Part shown: positions 28,921-38,900 of the stretch, piece by piece
Layout: every line of letters starts with the position of its first letter
Numbering within the stretch: position 1 is the first letter of the stretch
Source: a virus
Direction: 5' to 3' (one strand)
DNA length: 64,000 nucleotides
IMG/VR virus record: IMGVR_UViG_3300020195_000009
Span: 62,001 to 126,000 of that record
The notes under the pieces: generated by a model
The model's database searches: none
What the model was told of the DNA's origin: nothing
The model's input: only the letters and a program-made list of their open reading frames with translations
Translations under genes and position numbers: made by a program

Positions 28921-30474
28921 TTACGTGCTCCCTTTCCCGTCTTGAATGAGACTCTGCTTTGCGGCCCCGAAGTGGGCTTGAATCTTCTCGGCCTTGGAGG
29001 CCAGATCCAAGAGCTGAGGTTGAAGGTCATCGTCGGTCAGGGCCTTCAACTGAAGCATCTCAGCGAGCTTGCTGGAGATGATGTGAAGGTCCATCGTGGC
29101 AACCTTGGTGTTCGTTCGAGGGCTGGTCTCGACGGCCTGAAGAGCAGCCTCAACCTTCGTCAACACGGACGTAGCGAGGGCCTCGTTGAGCGTGGCTGTC
29201 TTGAAGGTGTCTTCTTCCACCTTTGCTTCTTCGCTTGCCGAGAAGTTGGTTGTGGGGCGCCCGCTAGACAGCGTCAGGAAGGCCTTACGGACCCGAATGA
29301 GATAGCCGATGTCCGGGAGGTCAAAGGCGGTCCCAACTCGACCAAGGCCATTCAAAACCCCAAGGAGGCTGAAGAAGACCTTGCCCGTCTTCCCGCTCGT
29401 GTAGGCGGCTTGCGCCTTACGAGCGGCTGCCATGATTTCATCCAAACCTTCGAGGACCATCGCGTCCCCGAACTTGGGGGCGGGATCGAGCCCACCAGGC
29501 ATGGGAACTTCCATCTCTGGTTCGCCGGCAGCCGACTTGAACTTGTCCTTGTTCTTGTCGTTCTGCTTCTTCCACTCATCCGCGTCCTCTTTGGACATGT
29601 TCTCGGTGGGGTCGGCCGGCTTACCCTCCTCGAAGCGGGATTCCTTCTCCTCGCTCTCTTTGCTTTCAGCCCCGGCTGCCTTGAAAGAGAGAACAGCTGA
29701 GGGCGCACTTGCCATGATTTCACCTTCGTCGGCCACCTTGATGTGGCTGTAGTTACCTTCTTCAATGAGAACCTTCTCGTGATCGGCGATGTCCTTCGCG
29801 AGAGCCTCACGGAGCGGCTTCGGGAAGAGCGTCTTAGCCTCTCCTCCGAACTCCTTGGCGTACATCTTGGCGCCTTCATCGACCCAGTACATCCAGAGCT
29901 TGGGGGAAAGGTTGTGGTCGTACTTCCCCGACTTCATCTTGCGAAGGATGTTCTTGAGGATGCCCTCCTTTTGAGAGACGAGACGACCCTCGTTGTCCAT
30001 GTACAGCTCAAGCTCAGTCTTGGCATCCTCGTCGACTGCGCCTTCTTTGGCGATAGGATCTACGGACAACCCGTGAGCAAGTTGCTGGAGGGCCCGTACT
30101 TGAGTAGGCGAGGCAGCATTGGTGATGCCTGCTACCAAAGTCTCCAATGCTGCCAACTTGAACTCGAACGGGTTCATCGTGCTTGCGCCTCTGGGAAGGG
30201 GTCGTGAAACCACAGGGATAAGACGATTCTCATGCACCGCCCATCGGGACCTTTTGGGGCGCAAAAGGTCCTCCATCTCCGTGAGATCCACAGAGAGTTT
30301 CGCCTCCCCTTTGGCGAGGAAAGCATCGAGAACTTTGCGAGCGATGGCCCCGCTCGAAACCAAGCTGGTTACGAACTTCAAAACGGAGACGGACCCGAGC
30401 GTGAAGGTCCTTCCGTCCGGTAGATTCACAAAATCCCGGAAGCCGTCTGTGCCCACTGTCACGAGCATCCCCAT
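28921..30474 (-). CDS. Unknown 517-residue protein between helicase and tail tube genes
   Basis: No family is recognised. The start (residues 1-90) is a compact alpha/beta domain (VTVGTDGFRDFVNLPDGRTF, then VSVLKFVTSLVSSG). Residues about 110-240 are helical. Residues about 255-330 are a charged, probably disordered linker (KESEEKESRFEEGKPAD). The C-terminal 150 residues are helical again (MDLHIISSKLAEMLQLKALTDDD). It may be a virion or ejected protein, since it sits between sheath and tube with the UvrD-type helicase. The stop lies three bases from the tube gene start, so both are co-translated from one message. Confidence 0.6.
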   Translation of the reverse strand: MGMLVTVGTDGFRDFVNLPDGRTFTLGSVSVLKFVTSLVSSGAIARKVLDAFLAKGEAKLSVDLTEMEDLLRPKRSRWAVHENRLIPVVSRPLPRGASTMNPFEFKLAALETLVAGITNAASPTQVRALQQLAHGLSVDPIAKEGAVDEDAKTELELYMDNEGRLVSQKEGILKNILRKMKSGKYDHNLSPKLWMYWVDEGAKMYAKEFGGEAKTLFPKPLREALAKDIADHEKVLIEEGNYSHIKVADEGEIMASAPSAVLSFKAAGAESKESEEKESRFEEGKPADPTENMSKEDADEWKKQNDKNKDKFKSAAGEPEMEVPMPGGLDPAPKFGDAMVLEGLDEIMAAARKAQAAYTSGKTGKVFFSLLGVLNGLGRVGTAFDLPDIGYLIRVRKAFLTLSSGRPTTNFSASEEAKVEEDTFKTATLNEALATSVLTKVEAALQAVETSPRTNTKVATMDLHIISSKLAEMLQLKALTDDDLQPQLLDLASKAEKIQAHFGAAKQSLIQDGKGST

Positions 30475-30499
30475 GCACTAGGGAACCCTGACAACAAGA

Positions 30500-31375
30500 T
30501 TAGACTCTCAGGAAGACTCCCAACATGTGTGCGACGAGAACCAGGCTCCCGTCCGAGGGTCCGAACAGGTAGTGCCCCTCAACCCTCCAGTTTGCCTCAC
30601 CCCCAGAGAGACGCTCTAGCTCGTTGAGGTGGTAGGCCGCCTGGTTGAGGTCAAAGGCTACCTTGTCACTCTTTCGAGAAGCGATCACGTGGCGGAAGTC
30701 TCGATCCTCCGGTCCAATGAGGACACCACGCAAGAACCCCTGACGGTACAAGCCCCCCCAAGCATCCAAGGAAGGTCTCTTTGCTTCGGCGAAAACGAAC
30801 CCGTTAGTTCCCACCTCAATGATCCTAGGCTTCGTCATCAACGGCCCCACGTTGGGCAGGTTACCGTCGATCACATACTCCCGAATCCACTGAGTAGCCG
30901 ACGCAATGCGCTCCCCCATCTCTTGTTTGGAGACTCCGGTGGGGAAGAAGTCCATCATCCCTTGTAGGAATCTGGCGAGATCGGCATCGACGTGACCCAA
31001 GAAGGGGAGTCCCTTCCGATGAATCAGATCCACGACCGTGACAAGACCGGGGGTAGACGGGTGAATCGCTAGGTCCCGGTGAAGGAACAGAGCCACCGCC
31101 ATGAGGGTGTCGATCCCCTTGATCGACTTCGTTGCGAACGTAAGCGGGAAGGCCGATCCCTCCAGAAGATCCTCGTAGAAGCGGGTCAATGCTCCGGGTT
31201 CGCGAGGTGAAAACTCTTCCCCGTGGTGCTCGTAGGCGAAGTTGGAAGGCTCTTCAACCTGAACCCTTGAGGCGCCGGTCTCAAAAGAGATGGCCTTTTC
31301 AACCAAGACCGGGGCGGTTGAATCAACCAAGACCTGGAAGTGGATCTCAGCCTTTTGTAGCTCCGCCGATGGCAC
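30500..31375 (-). CDS. Unknown conserved-looking 291-residue protein near the helicase
   Basis: The protein looks like a well-folded alpha/beta enzyme-like domain. It contains NFAYEHHGEEFSPREPGAL, KGIDTLMAVALFLHRDLA and LGHVDADLARFLQGM, with histidine/aspartate pairs at regular places. I do not recognise the family with confidence; a metal-dependent phosphoesterase fold crossed my mind because of the HH and HVDAD elements, but the motif order is not decisive. The start is a GTG. It follows the zinc-motif protein by 8 bases and precedes the 517-residue gene, forming a run with the helicase. Confidence 0.6.
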   Translation of the reverse strand: MPSAELQKAEIHFQVLVDSTAPVLVEKAISFETGASRVQVEEPSNFAYEHHGEEFSPREPGALTRFYEDLLEGSAFPLTFATKSIKGIDTLMAVALFLHRDLAIHPSTPGLVTVVDLIHRKGLPFLGHVDADLARFLQGMMDFFPTGVSKQEMGERIASATQWIREYVIDGNLPNVGPLMTKPRIIEVGTNGFVFAEAKRPSLDAWGGLYRQGFLRGVLIGPEDRDFRHVIASRKSDKVAFDLNQAAYHLNELERLSGGEANWRVEGHYLFGPSDGSLVLVAHMLGVFLRV

Positions 31376-31383
31376 GGCTAGAA

Positions 31384-32205
31384 CTACACCGTTCGGTCGT
31401 ACGTGTACCCCGGTTCAATGACGGCCGACTTTTGACAGCCTCCGCAGCAAGGCTGCCCGTCTGCCCGTACCCCTGTACCCCCACAAGCACAAGGCTCGCT
31501 TGCCGTTCGAGTCCGGCCGATCGTCGACACCGTGATGAATGATCCGGTAGCGTTGTCTCGACCCCTCCAGACGATCTCCCCGACCGTCAGGACTTGAGCC
31601 TGCCCACTTTGGCGTTTTGCCAAGACCCTGTCTCCAGGCTTCACATCGCCTTGGATACGAAGACCCCAATCACCGGATTTGAGCTTGGTGAAGGTGGCAT
31701 TGGCCTCTGGGGCGCTTCGCTCAGGCTCGGGTGTTGGCTCTGGCTCTGGATCTCGATCTCGTTGCTCGGGCTCTGGATCGCGTTCTGGCGTAGGTTCGGA
31801 CCGAACCGGGACTCCGGTTGCTTGTGCCTCAAAGACCGCTTCTTTCTCCTCGTACAGCTCAATGAAGTCCTCGACCCGGTCTTGGAGATTGTTCTTCCAA
31901 CCCTGGGTACGTTTGACGATGGGGGCCTTACCCTTCGTCAGAGGCCAAGACCGGCCTCCCTTCCTAGCAAGGAGCTGAATGCGGATAGCATCGGAACCAA
32001 CGTCTGCTCCCGTGTCTCGGCCTGCTCCGATCGAGGTCCAAATGCGGATGATGACGTTCTCGCTCAACGCAAGGTCATAGTAGACCTCACGGCGTTCAGT
32101 TCCCTGCTTAGGGCGAAGTGCTCGCCAGCTACGCAGGATGAACTTCGCCATCTCTTCGAGGGTTACCTCGGTGAATTGAGCGGCCATACCCTGTTTCTCA
32201 CGAAG
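31384..32205 (-). CDS. Helicase-linked protein with C-terminal zinc-binding motif
   Basis: The ATG at 32205 is chosen because GGAG lies seven bases upstream, inside the end of the helicase gene; the eight-base overlap implies coupling. This gives 273 residues. The first 130 form a domain with EVYYDLALSENVIIRIWTS and GRSWPLTKGKAPIV. A proline/glutamate/arginine-rich linker follows (PEPEQRDRDPEPEPTPEPER). Residues about 190-250 form a small beta domain (GDWGLRIQGDVKPGDRVLAKR). The end has CACGGTG and CCGGC clusters, which suggest a zinc ribbon. A nucleic-acid-binding partner for the adjacent helicase is a reasonable inference, not a demonstrated role. Confidence 0.6.
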   Translation of the reverse strand, partial: LREKQGMAAQFTEVTLEEMAKFILRSWRALRPKQGTERREVYYDLALSENVIIRIWTSIGAGRDTGADVGSDAIRIQLLARKGGRSWPLTKGKAPIVKRTQGWKNNLQDRVEDFIELYEEKEAVFEAQATGVPVRSEPTPERDPEPEQRDRDPEPEPTPEPERSAPEANATFTKLKSGDWGLRIQGDVKPGDRVLAKRQSGQAQVLTVGEIVWRGRDNATGSFITVSTIGRTRTASEPCACGGTGVRADGQPCCGGCQKSAVIEPGYTYDRTV

Positions 32206-35200
32206 CATTGGACGTCTCCCAGGGGTGTTCCCCGTAAAGATCCATCCCTTCCAGAACGCTTGGATCCGATGACGCTTCCTTGAGGGGGGGCTCTGGCTCC
32301 GTAGGTACTGGAGTGGTTGCCTCTTGCTTGGGTACGTTCTCACCTACAGCCAAGCCGGCCTCCATGACGAACGAACTCACTCCGGCCACCTTACCTCCAA
32401 CTTCCTTAGGGCAAATCACCCGGAGATTCTTGGCTGCTCGGGTCAAGGCCACGTAGGCCAAGCGCCGCTCATCCTCCCAGCGCTCCGCTTCCTTTACCGG
32501 ATCCGGCGGGGGTTCACCAGGTTTTGGCTTGAACTCCATGGGGAACTTACCCTTCGGCATCTGAACGAAGGTGGTTTTCCACTGTGCGCCTTTTGTGGAG
32601 TGGACCGTCCCGAGAAAGACGCCGGGGGGTTTTTGACGCTTCTCCGGGGGAAGAGCGGATTGCTCCTTGTTCCACTTGTCCACGTCCGTCCGAAGGTCCC
32701 TCATCTTGGATGTGTACCGGGCCATTTTGGCCGCGAACCCTTGGGGGGTCGTAGGGGGCGTGATGGCGTCATCTTCGTCCGTTGGATCCGCTTGGGCCAA
32801 CTTGTAAAGGAACGCGACATTCCCAAGACCCTTGGTCTCGTCTTCCTCCTCGTCCTCATCTACAGGCTCTTCATCACCGATAGCATTCCGCAGATTTGCT
32901 TGAAGGCTCGCTCGGAAGGTCTGTTCCCTGAAGACACCGCCTTCTATCGTTACGCCTTCCAACCCCAAGATGTCGTCAAACAACGCCTTCGTGGAATACT
33001 CAGGGTCACTAGACCTCGCCTTGATCTCACCCAGAGCGAGCGCCAGGTCTTGAATCTTCTCCTCAAACTTGAACCCTTTGCCGGTTCGGGTAAGTCGAGC
33101 CAGAGAACTAGCGAGCAACCGGACGAACGTGATGTCTTGGAGGGCCTCGATGGGGTTGATGGACTTGATGGTCTGCCCAACCGTCCTTGCGTAGGTAGAA
33201 AGAGCCTGCTCTACAGCCTCAGGGGCCTTCTTCGGATCCGACAAGAAGAAACGGTTGGGGTTGTTGATGGTCTGCCCCAACGCTTGCTGCATCTTATCGA
33301 AGTCGGAGCCAGTCACAAGCTGGACATAACCTAGAACCGCCTTGGTCTCAGGTGAGCCCAAGAAGGAGCCGGCCCCACGGCGGGCGTAGGGCACCCCTCG
33401 GATAATGCAAGACGTTTCGTAAGCATGCAGCTCCTTGTTCGTACGACACAAGACAGCATGGTCCGTGTAGGACTCCCCGAGGACTTGGTTCTGCTTGATC
33501 TCCTCGATAGCCGTGAGGGCGCCATCCACCTCATCATCGGCAACCCGAACATGAACGCTCCCTACTCCGCGCTTTCGACCAGGAGCCGACACTTGAGGGA
33601 TCGGGACATTCCCATCGTTGTTTGAGATGAGTTGATTTGCTGCATCAACGATCTCCGGCTCACACCGATAGTTAGTGCGGATCACACGAGTCTTCCACCC
33701 CTCCTTTTGGAAGAGTTCCTTGAAGAGAGAGGCTTTGGCACCCTGGAACGAGTTAATCGCCTGCTTGTCATCTCCGACAATCCAGCACGACTTCCCATCC
33801 TCACCATCCGTGATGTGACCAGAGATCATGTCGATGATGTCAGCCATCAACGTGTTTCGGTCTTGGGCTTCATCCACGATGATGTGGTCGAACATCCCCT
33901 GAACCTTGGCCTGGACGGCTGGATTTCGCTTCAGGATGTCCCTGAAGATTTTGAGCATGTCAGTGAAGTCCCCAAGACGCTCCGCCTTGGAACCATGCTT
34001 AGCCATGAAGCTCTCGTAGGCCTTTGACGGACAAGGAGGCTTCCAACCCTTACCGTTGGTCCCCTTGAGACCCTCGTAGATTTCGTACCATTTGGCTTGG
34101 GCAGCCTCTTCGGAGCTTGTCGCTTGCTCTGCGGCCATCGCAGGGGAGATGTCGTTACCCGACCATTTCGCCTTGCTCATGACGGCGTTCTTCAACTTGG
34201 GCGGGGGCTCCGTCTTACCGTAGCAATCTTCCCAAATCTTCTGAACAGCATAGGCTACGTTGTTACCGCCCTCTACGAACCCGGCCCCAAGGGCCGCCTT
34301 CTCCACGGGGGTGCCGAACTCCGTGATGAAGCGTCGGAACAGGGAGTGCATCGTTCCAACAGACATCTGTTGGAGGGCGTCTCCACCGGCTGCTCGGCCG
34401 ATCTTTTCCTTCAGTTCCGTGGCGGCCTGAGTATTGAAACTGGTGACCATGATACGACTCGGGTTGACCCGACGATCACGTACCAAATAGGCAACACGAG
34501 CCACCAACGTTGTCGACTTTCCGGCTCCGGCGCCAGCAAAGACCCCAACCCGTCCATCCGTGAGAGCCGCTGCCCGTTGCTCATCATCAAGCCCGCGAAG
34601 GGGCTCTGGGATGTTCTGAGAGTTGGAGGGATCGCTGGTAGCTGCCGCTGCCGCTGCCACCGCAATACCAACGACCTGAGACTTCGTAAGGGGTTCATCT
34701 AGCTCCCCCGCTCGGTCCATCGACTGACGAGCCGCTGCGGTAGCCTCATCCTGAACCTTCAAGAGCTGCTGGGTCTGAGCCTCTTGGGCTTGCTTCGACG
34801 CATCCGCTCCAGAGGATGCCATTTGGTCGATGTTTTGCTCCAGGAGCTTACCCTTCTGGTCTTGAGCTTCCTTGGAGCCAGCCTCGACAACATTGGCTGG
34901 GAGCTGACCTGAGACGGCTGTTTTCGCCGCTAGTTCAATCCAACCAGCAAGACGCATGTTACGGAAGGTGAGCTTAGCGAAGAGGTCGAGCGCAGCATCC
35001 GCGTTGTCCATCTGAGCGGCGGTCATCGCCTCTCGGACCTGCTTCAAAGCCCTATTGGACTGGAAGACGCCCCGCATGGTGGCGGCACCTCCCCGTGAGA
35101 GCAACGTACGCAAACCAAGAGCCCGACGACCCACACCTTGGGGGTTTGTTGCCTTCACTTGAAGGTACTTCAGAAGCATGCGCTTGTGGGTCTCAGTAGC

Positions 35201-35482
35201 GAGATGCTCCTGAATGAACCCACGGATGCTTTCCAGCTCGGAATCTGCGTTACGAAGGAGCCTGAGCCCCTTCGCAATCACCTCATCGAGGGGGTCTTCT
35301 TGGCTCGTAGCCTCTTCGACGTACCGAATGTAGGTGTCGATGGCGAGGAGGAAAATCACGTACTCGGCGACTTGAAGCTCACCGATCGGCTCGTCATCCC
35401 CATCAACGTCTTCAACCGCCTCGACAGTTCGGGCGGGACGGGTTGCTTCCAAAGCCTGGCGAACTGCCTGTCGGACATCCAT
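32198..35482 (-). CDS. UvrD/Rep-type superfamily 1 DNA helicase with about 295-residue N-terminal extension
   Basis: Residues about 296-1094 carry the SF1A motifs in order: Q-motif LDDEQRAAAL, Walker A AGAGAGKST (316-324), motif Ia IMVTSFNTQAATELKEKI, Walker B HIIVDEAQD, motif III SCWIVGDDKQAIN, motif IV TNYRCEPEIV, motif V GTVHSTKGAQW and motif VI RLAYVALTRAAKNL. It is therefore a 3-prime to 5-prime DNA translocase by family. The first 295 residues are helical, without helicase motifs, and contain an AKLTFRNMRLAGWIELAA stretch. UvrD proteins are normally about 720 residues. Its location between sheath and tube genes, rather than among replication genes, is unusual; it may be made late or packaged. 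Confidence 0.93.
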   Translation of the reverse strand: MDVRQAVRQALEATRPARTVEAVEDVDGDDEPIGELQVAEYVIFLLAIDTYIRYVEEATSQEDPLDEVIAKGLRLLRNADSELESIRGFIQEHLATETHKRMLLKYLQVKATNPQGVGRRALGLRTLLSRGGAATMRGVFQSNRALKQVREAMTAAQMDNADAALDLFAKLTFRNMRLAGWIELAAKTAVSGQLPANVVEAGSKEAQDQKGKLLEQNIDQMASSGADASKQAQEAQTQQLLKVQDEATAAARQSMDRAGELDEPLTKSQVVGIAVAAAAAATSDPSNSQNIPEPLRGLDDEQRAAALTDGRVGVFAGAGAGKSTTLVARVAYLVRDRRVNPSRIMVTSFNTQAATELKEKIGRAAGGDALQQMSVGTMHSLFRRFITEFGTPVEKAALGAGFVEGGNNVAYAVQKIWEDCYGKTEPPPKLKNAVMSKAKWSGNDISPAMAAEQATSSEEAAQAKWYEIYEGLKGTNGKGWKPPCPSKAYESFMAKHGSKAERLGDFTDMLKIFRDILKRNPAVQAKVQGMFDHIIVDEAQDRNTLMADIIDMISGHITDGEDGKSCWIVGDDKQAINSFQGAKASLFKELFQKEGWKTRVIRTNYRCEPEIVDAANQLISNNDGNVPIPQVSAPGRKRGVGSVHVRVADDEVDGALTAIEEIKQNQVLGESYTDHAVLCRTNKELHAYETSCIIRGVPYARRGAGSFLGSPETKAVLGYVQLVTGSDFDKMQQALGQTINNPNRFFLSDPKKAPEAVEQALSTYARTVGQTIKSINPIEALQDITFVRLLASSLARLTRTGKGFKFEEKIQDLALALGEIKARSSDPEYSTKALFDDILGLEGVTIEGGVFREQTFRASLQANLRNAIGDEEPVDEDEEEDETKGLGNVAFLYKLAQADPTDEDDAITPPTTPQGFAAKMARYTSKMRDLRTDVDKWNKEQSALPPEKRQKPPGVFLGTVHSTKGAQWKTTFVQMPKGKFPMEFKPKPGEPPPDPVKEAERWEDERRLAYVALTRAAKNLRVICPKEVGGKVAGVSSFVMEAGLAVGENVPKQEATTPVPTEPEPPLKEASSDPSVLEGMDLYGEHPWETSNAS

Positions 35483-35519
35483 GCTGGTAACCCGTTCGGA
35501 TAAGAAGTTCAGGTGTGGG

Positions 35520-35858
35520 TTACACCGTTTCCCCGAGGGACCGCAGCATCACCTTCATCGCCGAGAAAACGGAGCCAGCCGAGTTCTTGAAGTTCTCCAA
35601 CTGGGGCTTGTATTTCCCCGGATCGCTCTTGTACTTAGAGAGCGAGGACCTCATCTGCTTGACCTCGTCTTCGGTACTATCCAAGAGCCGGTCCAGCTTG
35701 GGGAGGTTGACTTCACCTTCGACGGCACCGACCCGGTCCGCAAGCTCCCGAAGTTCCTCAGCCACCCGCTCACGGCTTGGGTTGGGGCTCTCGGCGTACG
35801 AAAGAACCCGACGCAACTCGACTTGCAGGTCACGGGAAGTAGCGAGCTTCTTCATCAC
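35520..35858 (-). CDS. Small coiled-coil protein upstream of helicase
   Basis: The 112-residue product is nearly all helix. VELRRVLSYAESPNPSRERV, then a segment with VGAVEGEVNLPKLDRLLDS and KYKPQLENFKNSAGSVFSAM, suggests two or three helices. It begins ATGATG. No family is recognised. It is the first gene after the sheath and its downstream hairpin, and the helicase follows 37 bases later, so it may belong to the helicase group. Confidence 0.55.
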   Translation of the reverse strand: MMKKLATSRDLQVELRRVLSYAESPNPSRERVAEELRELADRVGAVEGEVNLPKLDRLLDSTEDEVKQMRSSLSKYKSDPGKYKPQLENFKNSAGSVFSAMKVMLRSLGETV

Positions 35859-35885
35859 GAGAGCGGGCTTACAAGTTACTTAACG

Positions 35886-35925
35886 CCTGACGGTATCGGG
35901 AGCTTACCTCACCGATGCCGTCAGG
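35886..35925 (-). terminator. Hairpin after tail sheath gene
   Basis: A 14-base arm (35886-35899) pairs with 35912-35925 across a 12-base loop, with a single G-T type mismatch. It lies 24 bases downstream of the sheath stop on the transcribed strand. No U-run follows, so it may be an RNA-stabilising or processing hairpin rather than a classical intrinsic terminator. Confidence 0.5.
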
Positions 35926-35949
35926 TTATACCAGCCCGTTTACCCGCTG

Positions 35950-38900
35950 CTAGATTCTAGCTCTGAGGTTGAATGTGAGCACAAGGTAGAGGAGCGGGAA
36001 GATCGGCTGGTAGAAGGCCTCTGCCCTCAAGATGGTCGGGTCCTCCGTGTCGACCTGAGCCGAGATGCCCGTGAAGGCCGCCACGATCTCCTGCTGGATG
36101 AGCTGCTTGAAGAGTGAGGTCATCGAGACCTCGACTTCATTGACTCGGGAGGACAGGATCTTGGTGCCGACGAAGGCATCGAGAACCGCCCTGGAGTTGA
36201 TCGACACGAAGTCGGCGATCTGGGTGACCGTCGGAAGCCTCGTGAGCACCGACGTCATGTTCGTGGTGAGACCCTGGCGAACCCGAACGATCGGGTCGAG
36301 GTCTTCCAGGAGAGTCACACCAGCCGTTGCCGTCTGGTTCAGCTCCACCGCATCGAGGATACGTGGGATTCGGGTGAACCCCTGAACCCTTCGACGGGTG
36401 TAAGGAGTCGCCACGTCAATCGCAGGGCTGCATACGGCACCTGCAACGGCCGCCGCGAAGAACGATCCGTCCACCAAGGTCTCGAAGGTCTCCCCCAGCT
36501 CGTTGGAGAGGGTGATGACCGAAGAGTCCGGGTAGAAGGCAACCATTCGCTGGCTGACAAGACCCCGAGCGACCGTTTGGGCCGTCGTGGGAGTCGTCCC
36601 ACTTGCGAACCCGATGAATCCCATCCGTTCCGACTGGTTGCGGATGTTGCTCTGGATCTCGCAGTGTTGGGTGAGGAACGAGTAGACCGCCGTGTCCGTG
36701 GCGAGCGGGATGATGACGTCTGGCTTGATGTTGCCAGGTAGCGGGGTCCCTAGCGCTTGGATCGCGTCGATGAACGACTGAGCCGAGGCTTGATTCGTAT
36801 TCGGAACCTTGAGGACCTGCTTGACTCCAACGAGGACGGCCCCATTGAGAATTGTCAGGAAGGCTCCGAGCGTGACCCGATTCTCAGCCGAGAGTGTCCC
36901 GAAGTTGGCCTGGATCGTCTTGAACTGACGGAAGATCCGGGTGGAAAAGTCCTGCTTCAAGAAGCGGTACGAGATGAAGTAGAAGTCCCCGTTCTTGGGC
37001 TCCACTCCACTCGGGTTGAACGTCTGAAGCGTTGCCGTATCGTTGATCCCGACATTCACCGTGTTGGTAACGATGGTCTCCAACCCAGGAATCGAGAGGT
37101 ACGGTACGGACGGGTTGACGTTCCACGTTGGAGAGACATCCATCGTGAAGAAGCCGCCCGTGTTGTACGATCCATCTGCGCTCGGAAGAACCGTGAACCG
37201 AAGGCCAGACCTGACGTCCGTGTACGTCTGACCAGGGATACCCGTACCCGCCGACCCGATGGGGTTGTTCGAGGTGACGACAAAGTTGTCGTAGACGCCT
37301 TCTCCACTGTCCCCATCCGTACCTGGAACAATCTGCGTTCCAGTCAGGACGTTGAAAGCCGAGTTGGTTCCCGTCACGAAGGCGATTGCAGACGTTGTAC
37401 CCAGCACGACGGACTCGATGGTGAGGTACGTCTGAGCGTCGATGACCGATGGGTAGGTCACGGCACCCGTCGCACTGGGCGTCGGAGGGGACCAGGTGGA
37501 AACCGCAAAGCCTATGGTATCCATGAGGCGATCGACAACCTCTTGGACTGACACTCGGGTCTGGCTTGCGAAGTCGCCTTCGTTGAAGCCGAAAATCGCA
37601 TTGGCCGAGCCGTTGAGGATGAGGACAGCGCTCTGGTCGCTGTTGGTGTTCGAGGTGATGCGAATCTTGTTGAGGTTTGCACCCGTTCCAACGCTGGCCG
37701 TTCCTTGAGAGGAGATGGCCGCGTTGATATCGATCACAACCAGAGCTGCCGTTGTCGACGCTGGGTTGACGATGGCAGTGAAGTCGATCCCGTTGACCCG
37801 GACCTTGAACTCATCACTCACCCCACTCACGACAGAGAAGGGTTGAGCGAGAGTACCGAGAATCGTAGCCGCCTTGTTGACGGCTCCGGTTGTACCGTCT
37901 GCCCGCTGGAAGGTCGTGAACCCCAGCGTCGTCTCCGCAGTACCCTGACGGATAGCGGAGTAAGACGTGTGGTCGAACCCTGCCGGAAGGGCGGTTGGGA
38001 CTGCGTAGCTCCGAAGCACGAAGAACGTGCTGGAAGCACCCGGCCCAGGGATCGGCGTGAACATGTTGTTCGGGGCCGTCCCAAGGAACGTGGCGTTCGC
38101 ATCGATGACTGCATTGACTGCGGTTGCAATCGCAGCCGGAGTGATCGCCGGACCTGCTGGAAGCGTGACGGTGAGATCGACACCGTCGATGGTGATCTCC
38201 AACAAGTCGTTGACGGCTGCTGTGATGAGAACGCCACCACCGCTGAGGGGGACAGCTTGGCTGACGAGATAGCCGCGAGTAGCGACATTCAAGTTGGTAG
38301 CGAGCGTTGATCCGCCGTTGAGAACCGTTCGCCAGGTTGCCGACGAAGGACCATAGAAGGAGAACGGTTGGGCTCCCTTGTTCGTGTACACGGCATTCGT
38401 AGCCGCACTCACTCCGAAGGTGACCGTGACGGTCTCAGAAACCGGCGTACCCCCAAAGTGGAAGACATCCGGGATCTGCTCCACCCCACGAGGCCACTGG
38501 ACCGTGTCCACAAGGCCGCCGCCCTTCGACCCGAACCGGACTTGAAGAACGTTCGAGTTGAAGAGGGAACTGAAAACCTCGAACTGACCCGTTCCGATGG
38601 GACCGGGAGTCTTGTTGGTGAGGATGTACGTGTCGTCCGCGATGCGGTTGTAATAGAAGGTGGCGAACGCCTTATAGTCAGGCGGGACCGCATCCTTCAA
38701 GGTGATCTTGCGGGATACCCCATCGACAGCCAAGACCTTGGCGACTGGACGATTGAGGGCGTCCCGGAGGTTTCGACCCACACGGACCACAACGAGGTCC
38801 GGGCGGTTGGAGATGAGGTCTTGGCGCTGGTTGGTAGCCGCAAAGAACAGATCCAACCCAAGGACCGTGTCACGACCGTTGCCGGTCGTCGGGTTCGTGG

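Noticed and set aside
32205-32343. Longer start for the zinc-motif protein overlapping the helicase
   Set aside because: The extra residues only mirror the helicase frame. The ATG at 32205 has a well-placed GGAG.
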